Assembly: GCF_004307995.1 (NCBI RefSeq)
Contig: NZ_SIRE01000029.1
Location: 1 to 64,000, forward strand
From: Paenibacillus thalictri
GTDB taxonomy: Bacteria > Bacillota > Bacilli > Paenibacillales > NBRC-103111
Direction of reading: 5' to 3'
DNA: 64,000 bases
In this document: in pieces, positions 23,960 to 32,838 of the stretch
Layout of the letters: every line of letters starts with the position of its first letter
How positions within the stretch are numbered: the first letter of the stretch is position 1
Program-made: the position numbers and the translations under genes
Notes under the pieces: model-generated
Databases searched by the model: none
What the model was told of the DNA's origin: nothing
What the model saw: the letters and a program-made list of their open reading frames with translations, nothing else

Positions 23960-25012
23960 TTACACGCGATAAACTGGAAAATAGCTTCCTTGTTCTTCTA
24001 TGCCAAGCCGTTCGACGATATACTGATATGCCTCTGGATTCCTTACCATTTTGCCTGTGTAAAAATCATTTGCCTCTGTTTCGTCAAAGCTTTTTTTAAA
24101 GCGATATAAATTGTCGTTCCCCGATGATCCCCCACCCAAATGCAAATACCGGTATCCTCTCGATTTGGCCCATATCGCGGCATGATGCACAAGCAGATTA
24201 ATGGGAGCCAGCCTAAGATAATCTTTATCGGACCCCATCAAGTGATAATGGACAAACTGGTTGTAATGCATGAACAAACATGAAGCAATCGTCTGATCAC
24301 CAAGCCTAATTTCGATAAGTTCGATATGACCGTTCAGATCGGCTATCGTATCGTGAAAAAAGCTGCGGGGGAAGTAGTAGTAATCGCTTGCTTGTTTTTT
24401 ATCCATCGTCTTGTAATAAAGACTTAACAGCGAATCGATCTCGTTTATAGGCGAATGCTTTACGGTAAGTCCTTCCTTCAGAGCTTTTCGGATCCGGTTG
24501 CGGTTATCCCGGCTGTACCTGCCTTGAATTTCCGATTCGCTTGCTGTCAGATCGATATGTATGGTGTTTCTATTGAAAGCCGGTTCGACGGCAGTATAGT
24601 CGCGATGATTTTGCAGAACCGGGTGAAACCGGACGAATTCCGCGATGATCCGTAATTCCCCGCAAGCTTCCGCAAACGCCTTTGAAAATCTTCGGAATAA
24701 GTCTTGTCTTTTCCCTGTCTCTTTTACATTCGTAATGGGTCCGCCATACCCGTAAGGCGTCGTTATATCATATAAATCTTCTCTTAAGTCAAGCTGCCGA
24801 ACAGCGGGCAGGTCACCCACCTTCCGCAGCAGAAAAGGATAACAAACGAAATCGTTTCCTTCCCGGTAAACAAACATTTGAGCTTGCCCTTCTCCATTTT
24901 TTTCGTAAATTTTGCAGTACTCGGGTGTAAAGTAGATGTCCGCATCGGGAATTTGACCGATATACTCATTCCATTCTCCGCTGTTATGGACAATGCGAGA
25001 TTCGTTAAACAT
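23960..25012 (-). CDS. FemAB/GNAT-like aminoacyl or acyl transferase
   Basis: This 350-aa protein is of the FemAB-related double-GNAT type. It has an N-terminal half with YFTPEYCKIYE and a C-terminal half with YLRLAPINLLVHHAAIWAKS and YLHLGGGSSG. Relatives transfer amino acids or acyl groups to cell-wall or polysaccharide precursors. In this locus it may acylate the amino group made by one of the aminotransferases. The ribosome site (GGAG) is rather far from the ATG. The exact donor and acceptor cannot be told from sequence. Confidence 0.7.
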   Translation of the reverse strand: MFNESRIVHNSGEWNEYIGQIPDADIYFTPEYCKIYEKNGEGQAQMFVYREGNDFVCYPFLLRKVGDLPAVRQLDLREDLYDITTPYGYGGPITNVKETGKRQDLFRRFSKAFAEACGELRIIAEFVRFHPVLQNHRDYTAVEPAFNRNTIHIDLTASESEIQGRYSRDNRNRIRKALKEGLTVKHSPINEIDSLLSLYYKTMDKKQASDYYYFPRSFFHDTIADLNGHIELIEIRLGDQTIASCLFMHYNQFVHYHLMGSDKDYLRLAPINLLVHHAAIWAKSRGYRYLHLGGGSSGNDNLYRFKKSFDETEANDFYTGKMVRNPEAYQYIVERLGIEEQGSYFPVYRV

Positions 25013-25045
25013 GATACGTTCAGAGCTCCTCCCTAACTTTTCACC

Positions 25046-25837
25046 TTATTTGTGAGCAGACATGGAACAATAAATTTTCCCAGATGGAGTGACAAAATAT
25101 GCAGGTTCGTGGCCGGGAAATTGAAACGCCCTTACCCGGTTCCACAATTGCTCCTGGCACAGGCCAGGATGGATCGCTTTGTACTTCAGCACTTCCTTGG
25201 AAGTGTACGTTAGGCAATGCAGATCTTGTTCATCCGTAAGCTGCTGCTGCGGTCGGCCTTGGAGGTCCCCCGATATAATGCGAAGAAGATGAGCCTGGAT
25301 GAGTTCAAGCCCAAACCGGTTGCTTTGTTCAAACAAATCAAACACGGTATCGTCCGGACCGATCGGGAAACGCCGCTCGGCAAGAATGTCTCCGGTATCT
25401 ATGCCGCAGTCCATCCAATGCAGCGTAGTGCCGTAATGATTCCGGCCCTCTACTATCGCCATAGCGTCGCACATCGATCCCCTCATTTCCGGTAAGGGTG
25501 CCCCGTGTAAGTTGACTACTCCCAGCCGAAAGCGGCTCAGGTGAGAAGCTCTTAAAATGTGGTGAAACCTCACGCTTAAACCGATGTCGGCGTTCATCGA
25601 CAACACATCGTCCATCGTCAACAGCGGGACTCCAAGAGTTGGCGCGACGTCCTGCATATCTCTGTCGCTTACGGTTCTGCGCCAAACCGACTTCGGGGCT
25701 CTGGTGCAGACGACTCCAAGCACACGCAAGCCGGGCTGCCCCAGCAGCCATTCCAGGCAATCAACCGCTACACCTAATGATCCGAATAAAATAACCGAGG
25801 TCTCCCGTTCATGCTCCGTTTGCGGTTTTTGCGGCAT
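25046..25837 (-). CDS. Second formyltransferase-family enzyme
   Basis: This protein of about 263 aa has the formyltransferase-fold signature NLHGAPLPEMRGSMCDAMAI and LHWMDCGIDTGDI, the His and Asp of which correspond to the catalytic pair. It is shorter than the paralogue at 20437 and resembles dTDP- or UDP-4-amino-sugar N-formyltransferases. ATG 25837 follows AAAGGGGAGG and overlaps the sugar-transferase gene by 29 bp, so translation is coupled. The substrate is inferred from the adjacent aminotransferases. Confidence 0.78.
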   Translation of the reverse strand: MPQKPQTEHERETSVILFGSLGVAVDCLEWLLGQPGLRVLGVVCTRAPKSVWRRTVSDRDMQDVAPTLGVPLLTMDDVLSMNADIGLSVRFHHILRASHLSRFRLGVVNLHGAPLPEMRGSMCDAMAIVEGRNHYGTTLHWMDCGIDTGDILAERRFPIGPDDTVFDLFEQSNRFGLELIQAHLLRIISGDLQGRPQQQLTDEQDLHCLTYTSKEVLKYKAIHPGLCQEQLWNRVRAFQFPGHEPAYFVTPSGKIYCSMSAHK

Positions 25838-26438
25838 GTCTCGAACCTCCCCTTTCGATATCCAAATCCTGCAGCTCAAGACTCGGATAATCGGCAACAT
25901 TTTCACGTCTGCATACTTTCAAAAGGGATTTCGCCAAAATTTCCATATCCAGCGCGAAGGACCATCTCTCTACGTAATCTGCATCCATCTCCAGCCTGAT
26001 GCTCCACGGCAGCTGATTTCTGCCCGATATTTGCGCAAGTCCAGTAATTCCCGGCCTGATGGAAAAGCGGCTTTTTTCCCTTTCGGTGAAATACGGAATA
26101 TACCGCATCAGCAAAGGCCTAGGTCCAACCAAACTCATCTCCCCCAATAACACGTTAAATAACTGCGGCAGTTCATCCAGACTCAAGCGCCGCAGAAACA
26201 ACCCAAGGCGGGTAAGCCGAGCTTCATCGGGAAGCAGCTCGCCGCGAGAATCCCTTTGTTCCGTCATGGTGCGGAATTTATAAATCCAGAAAGGTTTCAT
26301 ATGCAGTCCGGGGCGCATTTGCCTGAACAAAACCGGAGCGCCGATCTTCCAGTAAATCAGCAAAGCGACAGCAATCATGACAGGACCAAATACAATCAGC
26401 AGGGTGACCGCCGCGACAAAATCGAATATACGCTTCAT
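25809..26438 (-). CDS. Second initiating sugar-phosphate transferase
   Basis: This 209-aa (from ATG 26438) bacterial sugar transferase has one membrane segment near the N-terminus (FDFVAAVTLLIVFGPVMIAV), then KFRTMTEQRDSRGELLPDEARLTRLG, PRPLLMRYIPYF and RPGITGLAQISGRN. It resembles PglC and EpsL enzymes that use UDP-diNAc-bacillosamine or related UDP-amino-sugars. AAGG lies 8 bases before the ATG. It is embedded in the long operon, unlike the copy at 19106. Confidence 0.85.
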   Translation of the reverse strand: MKRIFDFVAAVTLLIVFGPVMIAVALLIYWKIGAPVLFRQMRPGLHMKPFWIYKFRTMTEQRDSRGELLPDEARLTRLGLFLRRLSLDELPQLFNVLLGEMSLVGPRPLLMRYIPYFTEREKSRFSIRPGITGLAQISGRNQLPWSIRLEMDADYVERWSFALDMEILAKSLLKVCRRENVADYPSLELQDLDIERGGSRHAAKTANGA

Positions 26439-27235
26439 AGGTTTACCTTGTACCGGACGCCTTCCCATACCCGGTTGATGTCGTCCAGCAAATTCTCCTT
26501 CGGATTCGCCCTCCAGTGTCTGGGGTGGGAAAGGAAGTAAATCACGTGCTGCCCGCCCTGAATCGCGTCAAACGGTGATGTCGGCTTGTAAAATTTCGGA
26601 TAAATCATATCCGAGTGGCGGCTGGTTACATATTTCATAAACGAATCATCGTACACTTCCAATTCGATGCCTAAGCTCTCTCTCAAAGCTTTGTTCTGCA
26701 GCAAGGCATGGTTGCTGAGGCCAAGGATCCGGTTCACAAAGTCCCCGTGTGAAGCTACAATCTCCATAGGCAATCCTGTTGACCGCCGTAAATGAATTAA
26801 ATTGTCGGCAAATAATCTCTGAATTCTGCCCATATGGACGTTTACAGCTTCCTTGGATTTATATCCGCGCAACTTGGCATCCGAAGCGATTTCCTCGTAA
26901 TGGTAGCTCGCTTCGCTCCCTCCGGCTTCAATCTCCTTCATCAGTTCGAAGTCCAGTGTGGACAACCGGAAATAATAAGATGCCGGAACTCCGAGCTCCT
27001 GCTCAATCTCCCACATGCACCTTGTTACGGATAAATCCGTGTCGATATCATGACGGTTGATAAAATATTTTTGCTCCGGCCGAACGCCTCCCGCTTGGAT
27101 GAGCCGCCAAAACGATCGGATGGAATGCATCTCGTAGCCGCGATTCTGCGCAGTGAGCAGCATTTCCCGGTATTCATTTAACCGGGACGGAAGAAAGAAA
27201 TCGGAATAAATTCGGTTTCTTATTGAAGCCAACAT
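26435..27235 (-). CDS. Polysaccharide-deacetylase-fold protein (WbmS-like)
   Basis: This 266-aa cytoplasmic protein contains NRHDIDTD near residue 60 and later ASYHYEE, HGDF and HPRHW motifs, which match the metal-binding layout of WbmS-type deacetylase-like proteins found in O-antigen clusters. It may remove an acyl group from a nucleotide sugar or lipid-linked intermediate. The start follows TAGGAGG by 9 bases. Its 3' end overlaps the sugar-transferase start by 4 bp. Confidence 0.65.
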   Translation of the reverse strand: MLASIRNRIYSDFFLPSRLNEYREMLLTAQNRGYEMHSIRSFWRLIQAGGVRPEQKYFINRHDIDTDLSVTRCMWEIEQELGVPASYYFRLSTLDFELMKEIEAGGSEASYHYEEIASDAKLRGYKSKEAVNVHMGRIQRLFADNLIHLRRSTGLPMEIVASHGDFVNRILGLSNHALLQNKALRESLGIELEVYDDSFMKYVTSRHSDMIYPKFYKPTSPFDAIQGGQHVIYFLSHPRHWRANPKENLLDDINRVWEGVRYKVNL

Positions 27236-28350
27236 GCAAAACGTCCTCCTAGACTAACTTGTTTGGATAAAGGATACCCTTCGTACCATTCCAGCATATG
27301 GTCGACAATATCCCGCGTCGCCCGGCCGTCTCCATAAACGTCCGATTTTACAGCCGGAATTCCGCTTCGAGCGACAATCGCCGATAAATCATCCCGCAGC
27401 GGGTCGACCAAAACGTTCCAGCCCCCTGACAGCGTTTCTGTCCATTCGGTTTCCGAACGAAGCGTAAAGCAGGGCACCCCGGCAAAATAAGCTTCCTTCT
27501 GCACTCCGCCGGAATCGGTAATAATGCCTTTGGCGTGACGTTCCAGCTGCAGCATCGCCAAATAGGAAACCGGCTCGATCAAGCGAATATGCGGCGATTG
27601 GGCCAGTTCAGCCGCAAGCCCCATTGTTTGCAGCCGGTTCAACGTTCTGGGATGAAGCGGAAGCAGCAGGGGCGTCTCCAGCTTAATGAAAGCCTCCACT
27701 ATTGCTTTCAGCCGTATAGGATCATCTGTATTTTCCGCCCTGTGGATAGTCGCCAGATAGTATTCTTCCCGGACCAAACCAAACGTCTCGGGCGTATACG
27801 CATCTTTCGATCTGGACCAATAATAATTTACCGCATCCAACATCACATCACCCACCTGCAGCACATTGCGGGTAATTCCTTCGCTGCGAAGATTTCGCAC
27901 AGCCGTATCGGTAGGAGCAAATAAAACGTCCGAGATGTGATCCGTCAGCTTTCGATTAATTTCCTCAGGCATCTTCGGGTTAAAGCTTCGCAACCCCGCT
28001 TCAATATGAAAGAGGGGGATATGTAATTTGGATGCTACTAATGCTCCTGCCAATGTGGAATTGGTATCTCCGTAAACGAGCACTCCATCGGGGCATTCCT
28101 TTATGAGCAGCTCTTCTAATCCGGATATCATAGCTGCCGTTTGCTTTCCATGGGTTCCAGACCCAACCCCCAGATTGTAATCCGGTCTTGGCAGTTCCAA
28201 CTCTTCAAAGAAAACTCCCGCCATCTTGTAATCGTAATGCTGCCCCGTATCCACCAGCACCTCATGAAACTGTTTGCGCAATTCACGTGAAACCGCAGCC
28301 GCTTTCACGTATTGAGGGCGGGTCCCGATAACCGATACGATTTTTCGCAC
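27220..28350 (-). CDS. UDP-sugar 2-epimerase (WecB/WbpI family)
   Basis: This 376-aa epimerase has GTRPQYVKAAAV at the N-terminus, then HGKQTAAMI, VYGDTNSTLAGALVASKL, HIEAGLRSFNPKMPEEINRKLTD and DSGGVQKEA. The LAGALVASKL and MPEEINRKLTDHISD segments resemble, from memory, WbpI (UDP-GlcNAc3NAcA 2-epimerase) more than housekeeping MnaA/WecB. With WbpA/B/E/D-type genes in the same operon, the likely product is UDP-ManNAc3NAcA. Plain UDP-GlcNAc 2-epimerase is the alternative. The start is GTG with GAGGGAG upstream. Confidence 0.82.
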   Translation of the reverse strand: MRKIVSVIGTRPQYVKAAAVSRELRKQFHEVLVDTGQHYDYKMAGVFFEELELPRPDYNLGVGSGTHGKQTAAMISGLEELLIKECPDGVLVYGDTNSTLAGALVASKLHIPLFHIEAGLRSFNPKMPEEINRKLTDHISDVLFAPTDTAVRNLRSEGITRNVLQVGDVMLDAVNYYWSRSKDAYTPETFGLVREEYYLATIHRAENTDDPIRLKAIVEAFIKLETPLLLPLHPRTLNRLQTMGLAAELAQSPHIRLIEPVSYLAMLQLERHAKGIITDSGGVQKEAYFAGVPCFTLRSETEWTETLSGGWNVLVDPLRDDLSAIVARSGIPAVKSDVYGDGRATRDIVDHMLEWYEGYPLSKQVSLGGRFACWLQ

Positions 28351-28374
28351 GAAACTCCCTCTTTCTACAGTGGT

Positions 28375-29628
28375 TCAAAGCCCCCGGGTAAGCGCCGTTC
28401 CGTCTTCCCGCACCGCCGAAAGCAATGTTTCCGATAAGATATTCCATGAATGATGACTCACGACATATTCCCTTGCCGCCTGGCCCATTCGCTTTGTTCC
28501 CTCCGGGTTTGCGGCAAACTCGATAAGTTTGCCGGCCAAATGAACGGGAAATTGCTCTTTGATCACAACTCCGCCCCCTGAACGTTCGATGTCGCTGTTT
28601 TCCGTATCGCAAAGCAAAATGACGGGAAGCCTTGATGCCATATAGTCGTACAATTTATTCGGGCTAATCCCCCATTTAAACACGGGCGAATCTTTCAGCG
28701 GCAGCAGCCCCACATGCACCTGCTGCAAAATAGCGGGAATCTGCTCCTTCGGAACGGGTGGCATCAACGTAACATTCGTCAAATGCTCCCGTCTCTTGCG
28801 CTCCGTCAAACGCTCCTTTTCAGGACCGTCTCCGATCAACAAATAGTGGATTTGCTCATTTCCCTCTTTTGTGATCTTGGCCGCATCCAATACGGCGTCC
28901 AGATTGTTGGCTAAACCGTGAGCACCGGTATATGCGGCGATATATTTTCCCGCATGCTGCCGGAACCACAGCTCATATTCCGCCGGCAGCTTGCCGGAGT
29001 GCCGGTCGTGCCTCGCCAAATCGATTCCGTTGGGAATGTGGACGATTTTACACGGATCTATGCCTTTTCCCTGAACGTAACCCACCGCATGCTCGAACAA
29101 AACGATGATCCGGTCGGCATTCCGGTATAAATAAAGCTCCAGCTTGCTTAGCAGCCATACTACCGGATTCGAGCGGGAAACTTTCCCCAAATCGATTAAC
29201 GTTTGCGGCCATAAGTCTCTTTCCTCAAAATAAAATTTGCAGCCGTACCGTTTGGCCAGCAAACAACCGACCAGCGCCGCGAAAGGATGCATCAAGGAAC
29301 CGATGATGAAATCCGGAGATTCCCCGGTTTTCTTAAGCCCCATGTAAGCCCTGTAGGAATAAGTGAGCATGTTCATCACTCGTCGCAGCCCGTTATTCCG
29401 GTAAGCCGTCGTCTTCAGCCAAATAAACTTTACTCCGTCATGTGTTTCCACAAGCGAATAGCCGTTTCGGTATTCTTTTTTCTCCTGCCGGGTAATGTGC
29501 TCGAACGAGGAAGCGCATATCGTCACGTCGTATCCTTTTCCAGCCAGTTCTTTAGCGATATCGAAATGCCGGGTGCTGGTGCCTTTTGCCGTTGCGTAGT
29601 GGTTTAATATCCAAATTTTCGCGGACAT
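28375..29628 (-). CDS. Glycosyltransferase family 4 (WbuB-like)
   Basis: This 417-aa GT-B glycosyltransferase starts MSAKIWILNHYATAKGTSTRHF and contains YGCKFYFEERDLWPQTL and the donor-binding segment PNKLYDYMASRLPVILL. It resembles WbuB-type enzymes that transfer N-acetylated deoxy sugars. ATG 29628 has AGGAG upstream; the frame is open to 29664. A close paralogue lies at 30403, with the hexapeptide acyltransferase gene between them. Confidence 0.82.
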   Translation of the reverse strand: MSAKIWILNHYATAKGTSTRHFDIAKELAGKGYDVTICASSFEHITRQEKKEYRNGYSLVETHDGVKFIWLKTTAYRNNGLRRVMNMLTYSYRAYMGLKKTGESPDFIIGSLMHPFAALVGCLLAKRYGCKFYFEERDLWPQTLIDLGKVSRSNPVVWLLSKLELYLYRNADRIIVLFEHAVGYVQGKGIDPCKIVHIPNGIDLARHDRHSGKLPAEYELWFRQHAGKYIAAYTGAHGLANNLDAVLDAAKITKEGNEQIHYLLIGDGPEKERLTERKRREHLTNVTLMPPVPKEQIPAILQQVHVGLLPLKDSPVFKWGISPNKLYDYMASRLPVILLCDTENSDIERSGGGVVIKEQFPVHLAGKLIEFAANPEGTKRMGQAAREYVVSHHSWNILSETLLSAVREDGTALTRGL

Positions 29629-29629
29629 C

Positions 29630-30406
29630 TTATTGGCTCCTGAGCAGCTGCTCCTCGGGGACATTACGCAGCTTCCTGGCGGGCACGCCGAGCACCAGTT
29701 CTCCCGCTTTCACGTCCCTGCTGACGACGCTGCCCGCCGCGACCGCCCCGTCTTCCTCCACCACGATACCAGGCAGCGTAATGGCGTTGGCTCCGATTCT
29801 TGCTCCGTTTTTCAACGTGACACCCTTCATATGGGCAAAACGTTCTTGAGTCCGGCCCATGTAATTGTCATTGCTCGTCACAACACAAGGAGCTACGAAC
29901 ACGAAGTCCCCTAGGCTGGAGTAAGCGGTAATATAACAATTCGTTTCCAGCTTGCACCTCGAACCGACCTTGCAGTCATTTTCAATGGAAACGCCGCGAC
30001 CGACAATCGTACGTTCACCCACGGTGACACGTTCGCGGATGGTGGCCAAGTCGGCGACAAACACGTCATTTTCCAGAACGGCCCCGGCGTAAATAATGGA
30101 AGAACTGCCGATCGTGCAGCCGCTGCCGATTACCGCAGAGGGAAGCGCGGCTTTGGGTTGCTTTAATATCGAGTTTTTGGCCTTTGCCGGCTGCTTGCCG
30201 ATAATCGCATGATCTTGGATGGTGACGTTGTTCCCGATCTTTGTGCCTTCATAAATAACGACATGGTGGCCGATCGTCACATTTTCCCCGATGCTGACGT
30301 TCATCCCGATGACGACGTGTTCCCCCATGACCACATGCTCGTTCATTTTTTGCTGCTCCATAAGTACCCACTCCCACAACTTTACTTTGTCTTCCAATGC
30401 CGTCAC
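29630..30406 (-). CDS. Hexapeptide-repeat N-acyltransferase (WbpD-like)
   Basis: This 258-aa left-handed beta-helix protein is full of hexapeptide repeats (VVIGMN, VSIGEN, VTIGHH, TKIGNN and others) and ends GVPARKLRNVPEEQL, like WbpD-type 3-N-acetyltransferases. It would acetylate the 3-amino group made by the WbpE-type aminotransferase. The start is GTG, whose GTGA overlaps the TGA stop of the preceding glycosyltransferase, so translation is coupled. It is longer at the N-terminus than WbpD as I recall it. Confidence 0.78.
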   Translation of the reverse strand: MTALEDKVKLWEWVLMEQQKMNEHVVMGEHVVIGMNVSIGENVTIGHHVVIYEGTKIGNNVTIQDHAIIGKQPAKAKNSILKQPKAALPSAVIGSGCTIGSSSIIYAGAVLENDVFVADLATIRERVTVGERTIVGRGVSIENDCKVGSRCKLETNCYITAYSSLGDFVFVAPCVVTSNDNYMGRTQERFAHMKGVTLKNGARIGANAITLPGIVVEEDGAVAAGSVVSRDVKAGELVLGVPARKLRNVPEEQLLRSQ

Positions 30407-31626
30407 CCCATTAAATCGGCGAATTTTTTCGCGAGCACATTATAATCATGCCGCTGCAAAACATACTTTTTGGCCTGTTGGCCCAGTTTTCTGCGCTCAT
30501 ATTCGCTTAAGTCCAGAAGCTGGCGCACCGCCCGTTCGATCGCTGCCGGATCCTCCGGAGGGATGCTGATTCCGCCGCCGCTTTCCTTAACCGGGTCGTT
30601 CCCCGCTTCCAACGCGTTAATAATAGGCTTGCCGGCCATCATATAATCCATCAGTTTATTCGGACTTACCCCAAACCGATAAAGCGCCGTCCGTTTAAAA
30701 CCGATATACAGCGCATCCATGCGGCTTAATAACTGGGGCACCGATTTTTTCGGAACCGGAGGCAGGAAGATCACATTGTCCGCTCCCAGTTTTTCCGCCA
30801 GCTCCTGCAGCTTCGCTTTATCCGGTCCTTTGCCGACCATCACCAGCTTAACCGGCAAGGTCCGAAGTAACGGGGCTGCCTGAATGAAATAGTCCAGCGC
30901 ATTCGCCAGTCCGTGTGAGCCTACATAACCAATAATAAAATTCCCGTCTGCCCGCAGCTGCTTTAACATCGTATTGTGGTCTTCCGGGATCTTCTCGGCT
31001 GCGTCCCATTCTTCCGTATTAATTCCGTTGGGCACATAGGAAAACTTATCCGGAAGCATCCCATGCGCGACCATATGGCTGTCCGCCTTCGGCAGCATGG
31101 AAACGACTTTATCCGATACCCGGTATGCGTAATTTTCCGCCCATTGAAGCAGCATCATAAAAGGATGCTTCGGAGAAATTCCGCCGAGTTCGATCGGCGT
31201 CAGCGGCCATAAATCATGGACCTCGAACATCAGCTTGGCTCCGGCTTTATCCGCTATTTTTTTGGCGGGAATTACGTCCAAGGGATAGGTCGACGAAGCG
31301 ATCACCACATGGGGCTTCAATTGCGATGACAACCTGGATCCGTATTGCAGCAGCTTGGATACAAAAGCAAACATATTGAGTACGCGTTTGGCCCCGTTCC
31401 CTTCATAACCCGGCGTCTTCAGCCATATGTATGTGATTCCGTCCACTACCTCACGGGTGATGGGGCCGTCCAACCGTGGAGCCTGTGTGCGCAAATGGGA
31501 ATGGGATGCGGCGACAATCGTCACCTTATGGCCAAGCTCCGTCCATTTGCGGGCCATATAATAAGGACGATATTCCATACCGTGTTTAACCGAACCTGCA
31601 TAATGGTTAATAAGCAATATATTCAT
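30403..31626 (-). CDS. Glycosyltransferase family 4 (WbuB-like), second copy
   Basis: This 407-aa GT-B enzyme starts MNILLINHYAGSVKHGMEYRP and has AKLMFEVHDLWPLTPIELGG and FGVSPNKLMDYMMAGKPIINALEAGNDP. It is clearly related to the copy at 28375 but diverged, so the two probably form different linkages of one repeat unit. ATG 31626 has AAAAGGA 9 bases upstream and is preferred over TTG 31632. Confidence 0.82.
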   Translation of the reverse strand: MNILLINHYAGSVKHGMEYRPYYMARKWTELGHKVTIVAASHSHLRTQAPRLDGPITREVVDGITYIWLKTPGYEGNGAKRVLNMFAFVSKLLQYGSRLSSQLKPHVVIASSTYPLDVIPAKKIADKAGAKLMFEVHDLWPLTPIELGGISPKHPFMMLLQWAENYAYRVSDKVVSMLPKADSHMVAHGMLPDKFSYVPNGINTEEWDAAEKIPEDHNTMLKQLRADGNFIIGYVGSHGLANALDYFIQAAPLLRTLPVKLVMVGKGPDKAKLQELAEKLGADNVIFLPPVPKKSVPQLLSRMDALYIGFKRTALYRFGVSPNKLMDYMMAGKPIINALEAGNDPVKESGGGISIPPEDPAAIERAVRQLLDLSEYERRKLGQQAKKYVLQRHDYNVLAKKFADLMG

Positions 31627-31646
31627 AGACAAGGATCCTTTTTCCC

Positions 31647-32834
31647 CTATTTGCGATTTTCCGCAGTAATCCGGTTGACCTGTTCAATCACGTATCGGAT
31701 TTCTTCCTCCGACATGCTTGGATATAAAGGAAGTGAAATCTCCGCTTCATAAGCAGCCATGCATTCCGGGTAGTCTTCAAGGCGGTAGCCCAATCTGCGA
31801 TAATAAGGATGCTGAGGCACCGGTATAAAATGTACGCTTGTTCCGATTCCTGCTTCTTTCAGCAATTCAATCATTTCGCTTCGGGTGATGTTGACCATAT
31901 GTTCCTTTAAGCGAATGACGTACAGATGCCAGGCGTGCCGGTGTTCGGCCGAATCATGCGGCAAAATTAACGTATCGTTATGCGCAAAAGCTTCGTTGTA
32001 TATTTTGGCATATGCTTCGCGTGTCTCCTGCATATTAACCAACCGGCGAAGCTGGGTAATGCCCAAGGCGGCTTGAATATCCGTCATGTTATATTTAAAT
32101 CCCGCATATTCGACTTCGTAGAACCAGGAACCTTTGTCCGAATAACGATTCCAGGCATTCTTACTCATGCCGTGCAAGCTCATGACCCGAATCCGGTCGG
32201 CAAGCTCGGGATCGTTCAGCGTAATCATCCCGCCTTCGCCGGTCGTTAAATTTTTGGTGGCATAAAAGCTGAAGCAGGTAATATCCCCGATGCTTCCGAC
32301 CATCCTTCCCCTGTATTGCGTATGGACCGCATGCGCCGCATCTTCGATAACCTTCAGATTATGCCTTCTGGCAATATCGAGAATGGGATCCATATCACAT
32401 GGATAGCCGGCAAAATGTACCGGAATGATCGCTTTCGTTCGCGGTGTGATCGCTTGTTCCAACAAATTCGGATTGATATTCATTGTGACAGGGTCGATAT
32501 CGACAAATACCGGCTTGGCCCCGCATTGTATGATCGTATTGGCGGTCGAAACAAACGTATACGGCGTCGTAATGACTTCGTCCCCAGCCCCGATGCCAAG
32601 CGCCAATTGGGCAAGATGCAGGCCGGCCGTGCACGAGTTTAACCCCAAAGCATGCGGGCTTTGTACATACTTTGCGAAAAGCCCTTCAAATTCCATCGTT
32701 TTCGGTCCCCGGCTCAGCCAGTTAGACGTTAGCGACGCAACGACCTCCGCAATTTCCTCTTCCCCAACCAGGGGCAGCGCATAAGGGATATTCATTTTTT
32801 TCTCGATTACATTGCTTTGTACCGAACTGTTCAT
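31647..32834 (-). CDS. DegT/DnrJ/EryC1 aminotransferase (ArnB/PseC-like)
   Basis: This 395-aa PLP enzyme has NSCTAGLHLAQLALGIGAGDEVITTPYTFVSTANTI, VIEDAAHAVHTQYRG and the PLP lysine in FYATKNLTTGEGGM. This pattern is typical of 4-keto-6-deoxy-sugar 4-aminotransferases such as ArnB and PseC. It is one of three aminotransferases in the operon and, with the PglE-like one, is a candidate to aminate the WbpM product. Which of the two uses which keto sugar cannot be decided here. Confidence 0.85.
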   Translation of the reverse strand: MNSSVQSNVIEKKMNIPYALPLVGEEEIAEVVASLTSNWLSRGPKTMEFEGLFAKYVQSPHALGLNSCTAGLHLAQLALGIGAGDEVITTPYTFVSTANTIIQCGAKPVFVDIDPVTMNINPNLLEQAITPRTKAIIPVHFAGYPCDMDPILDIARRHNLKVIEDAAHAVHTQYRGRMVGSIGDITCFSFYATKNLTTGEGGMITLNDPELADRIRVMSLHGMSKNAWNRYSDKGSWFYEVEYAGFKYNMTDIQAALGITQLRRLVNMQETREAYAKIYNEAFAHNDTLILPHDSAEHRHAWHLYVIRLKEHMVNITRSEMIELLKEAGIGTSVHFIPVPQHPYYRRLGYRLEDYPECMAAYEAEISLPLYPSMSEEEIRYVIEQVNRITAENRK

Positions 32835-32838
32835 TGGC

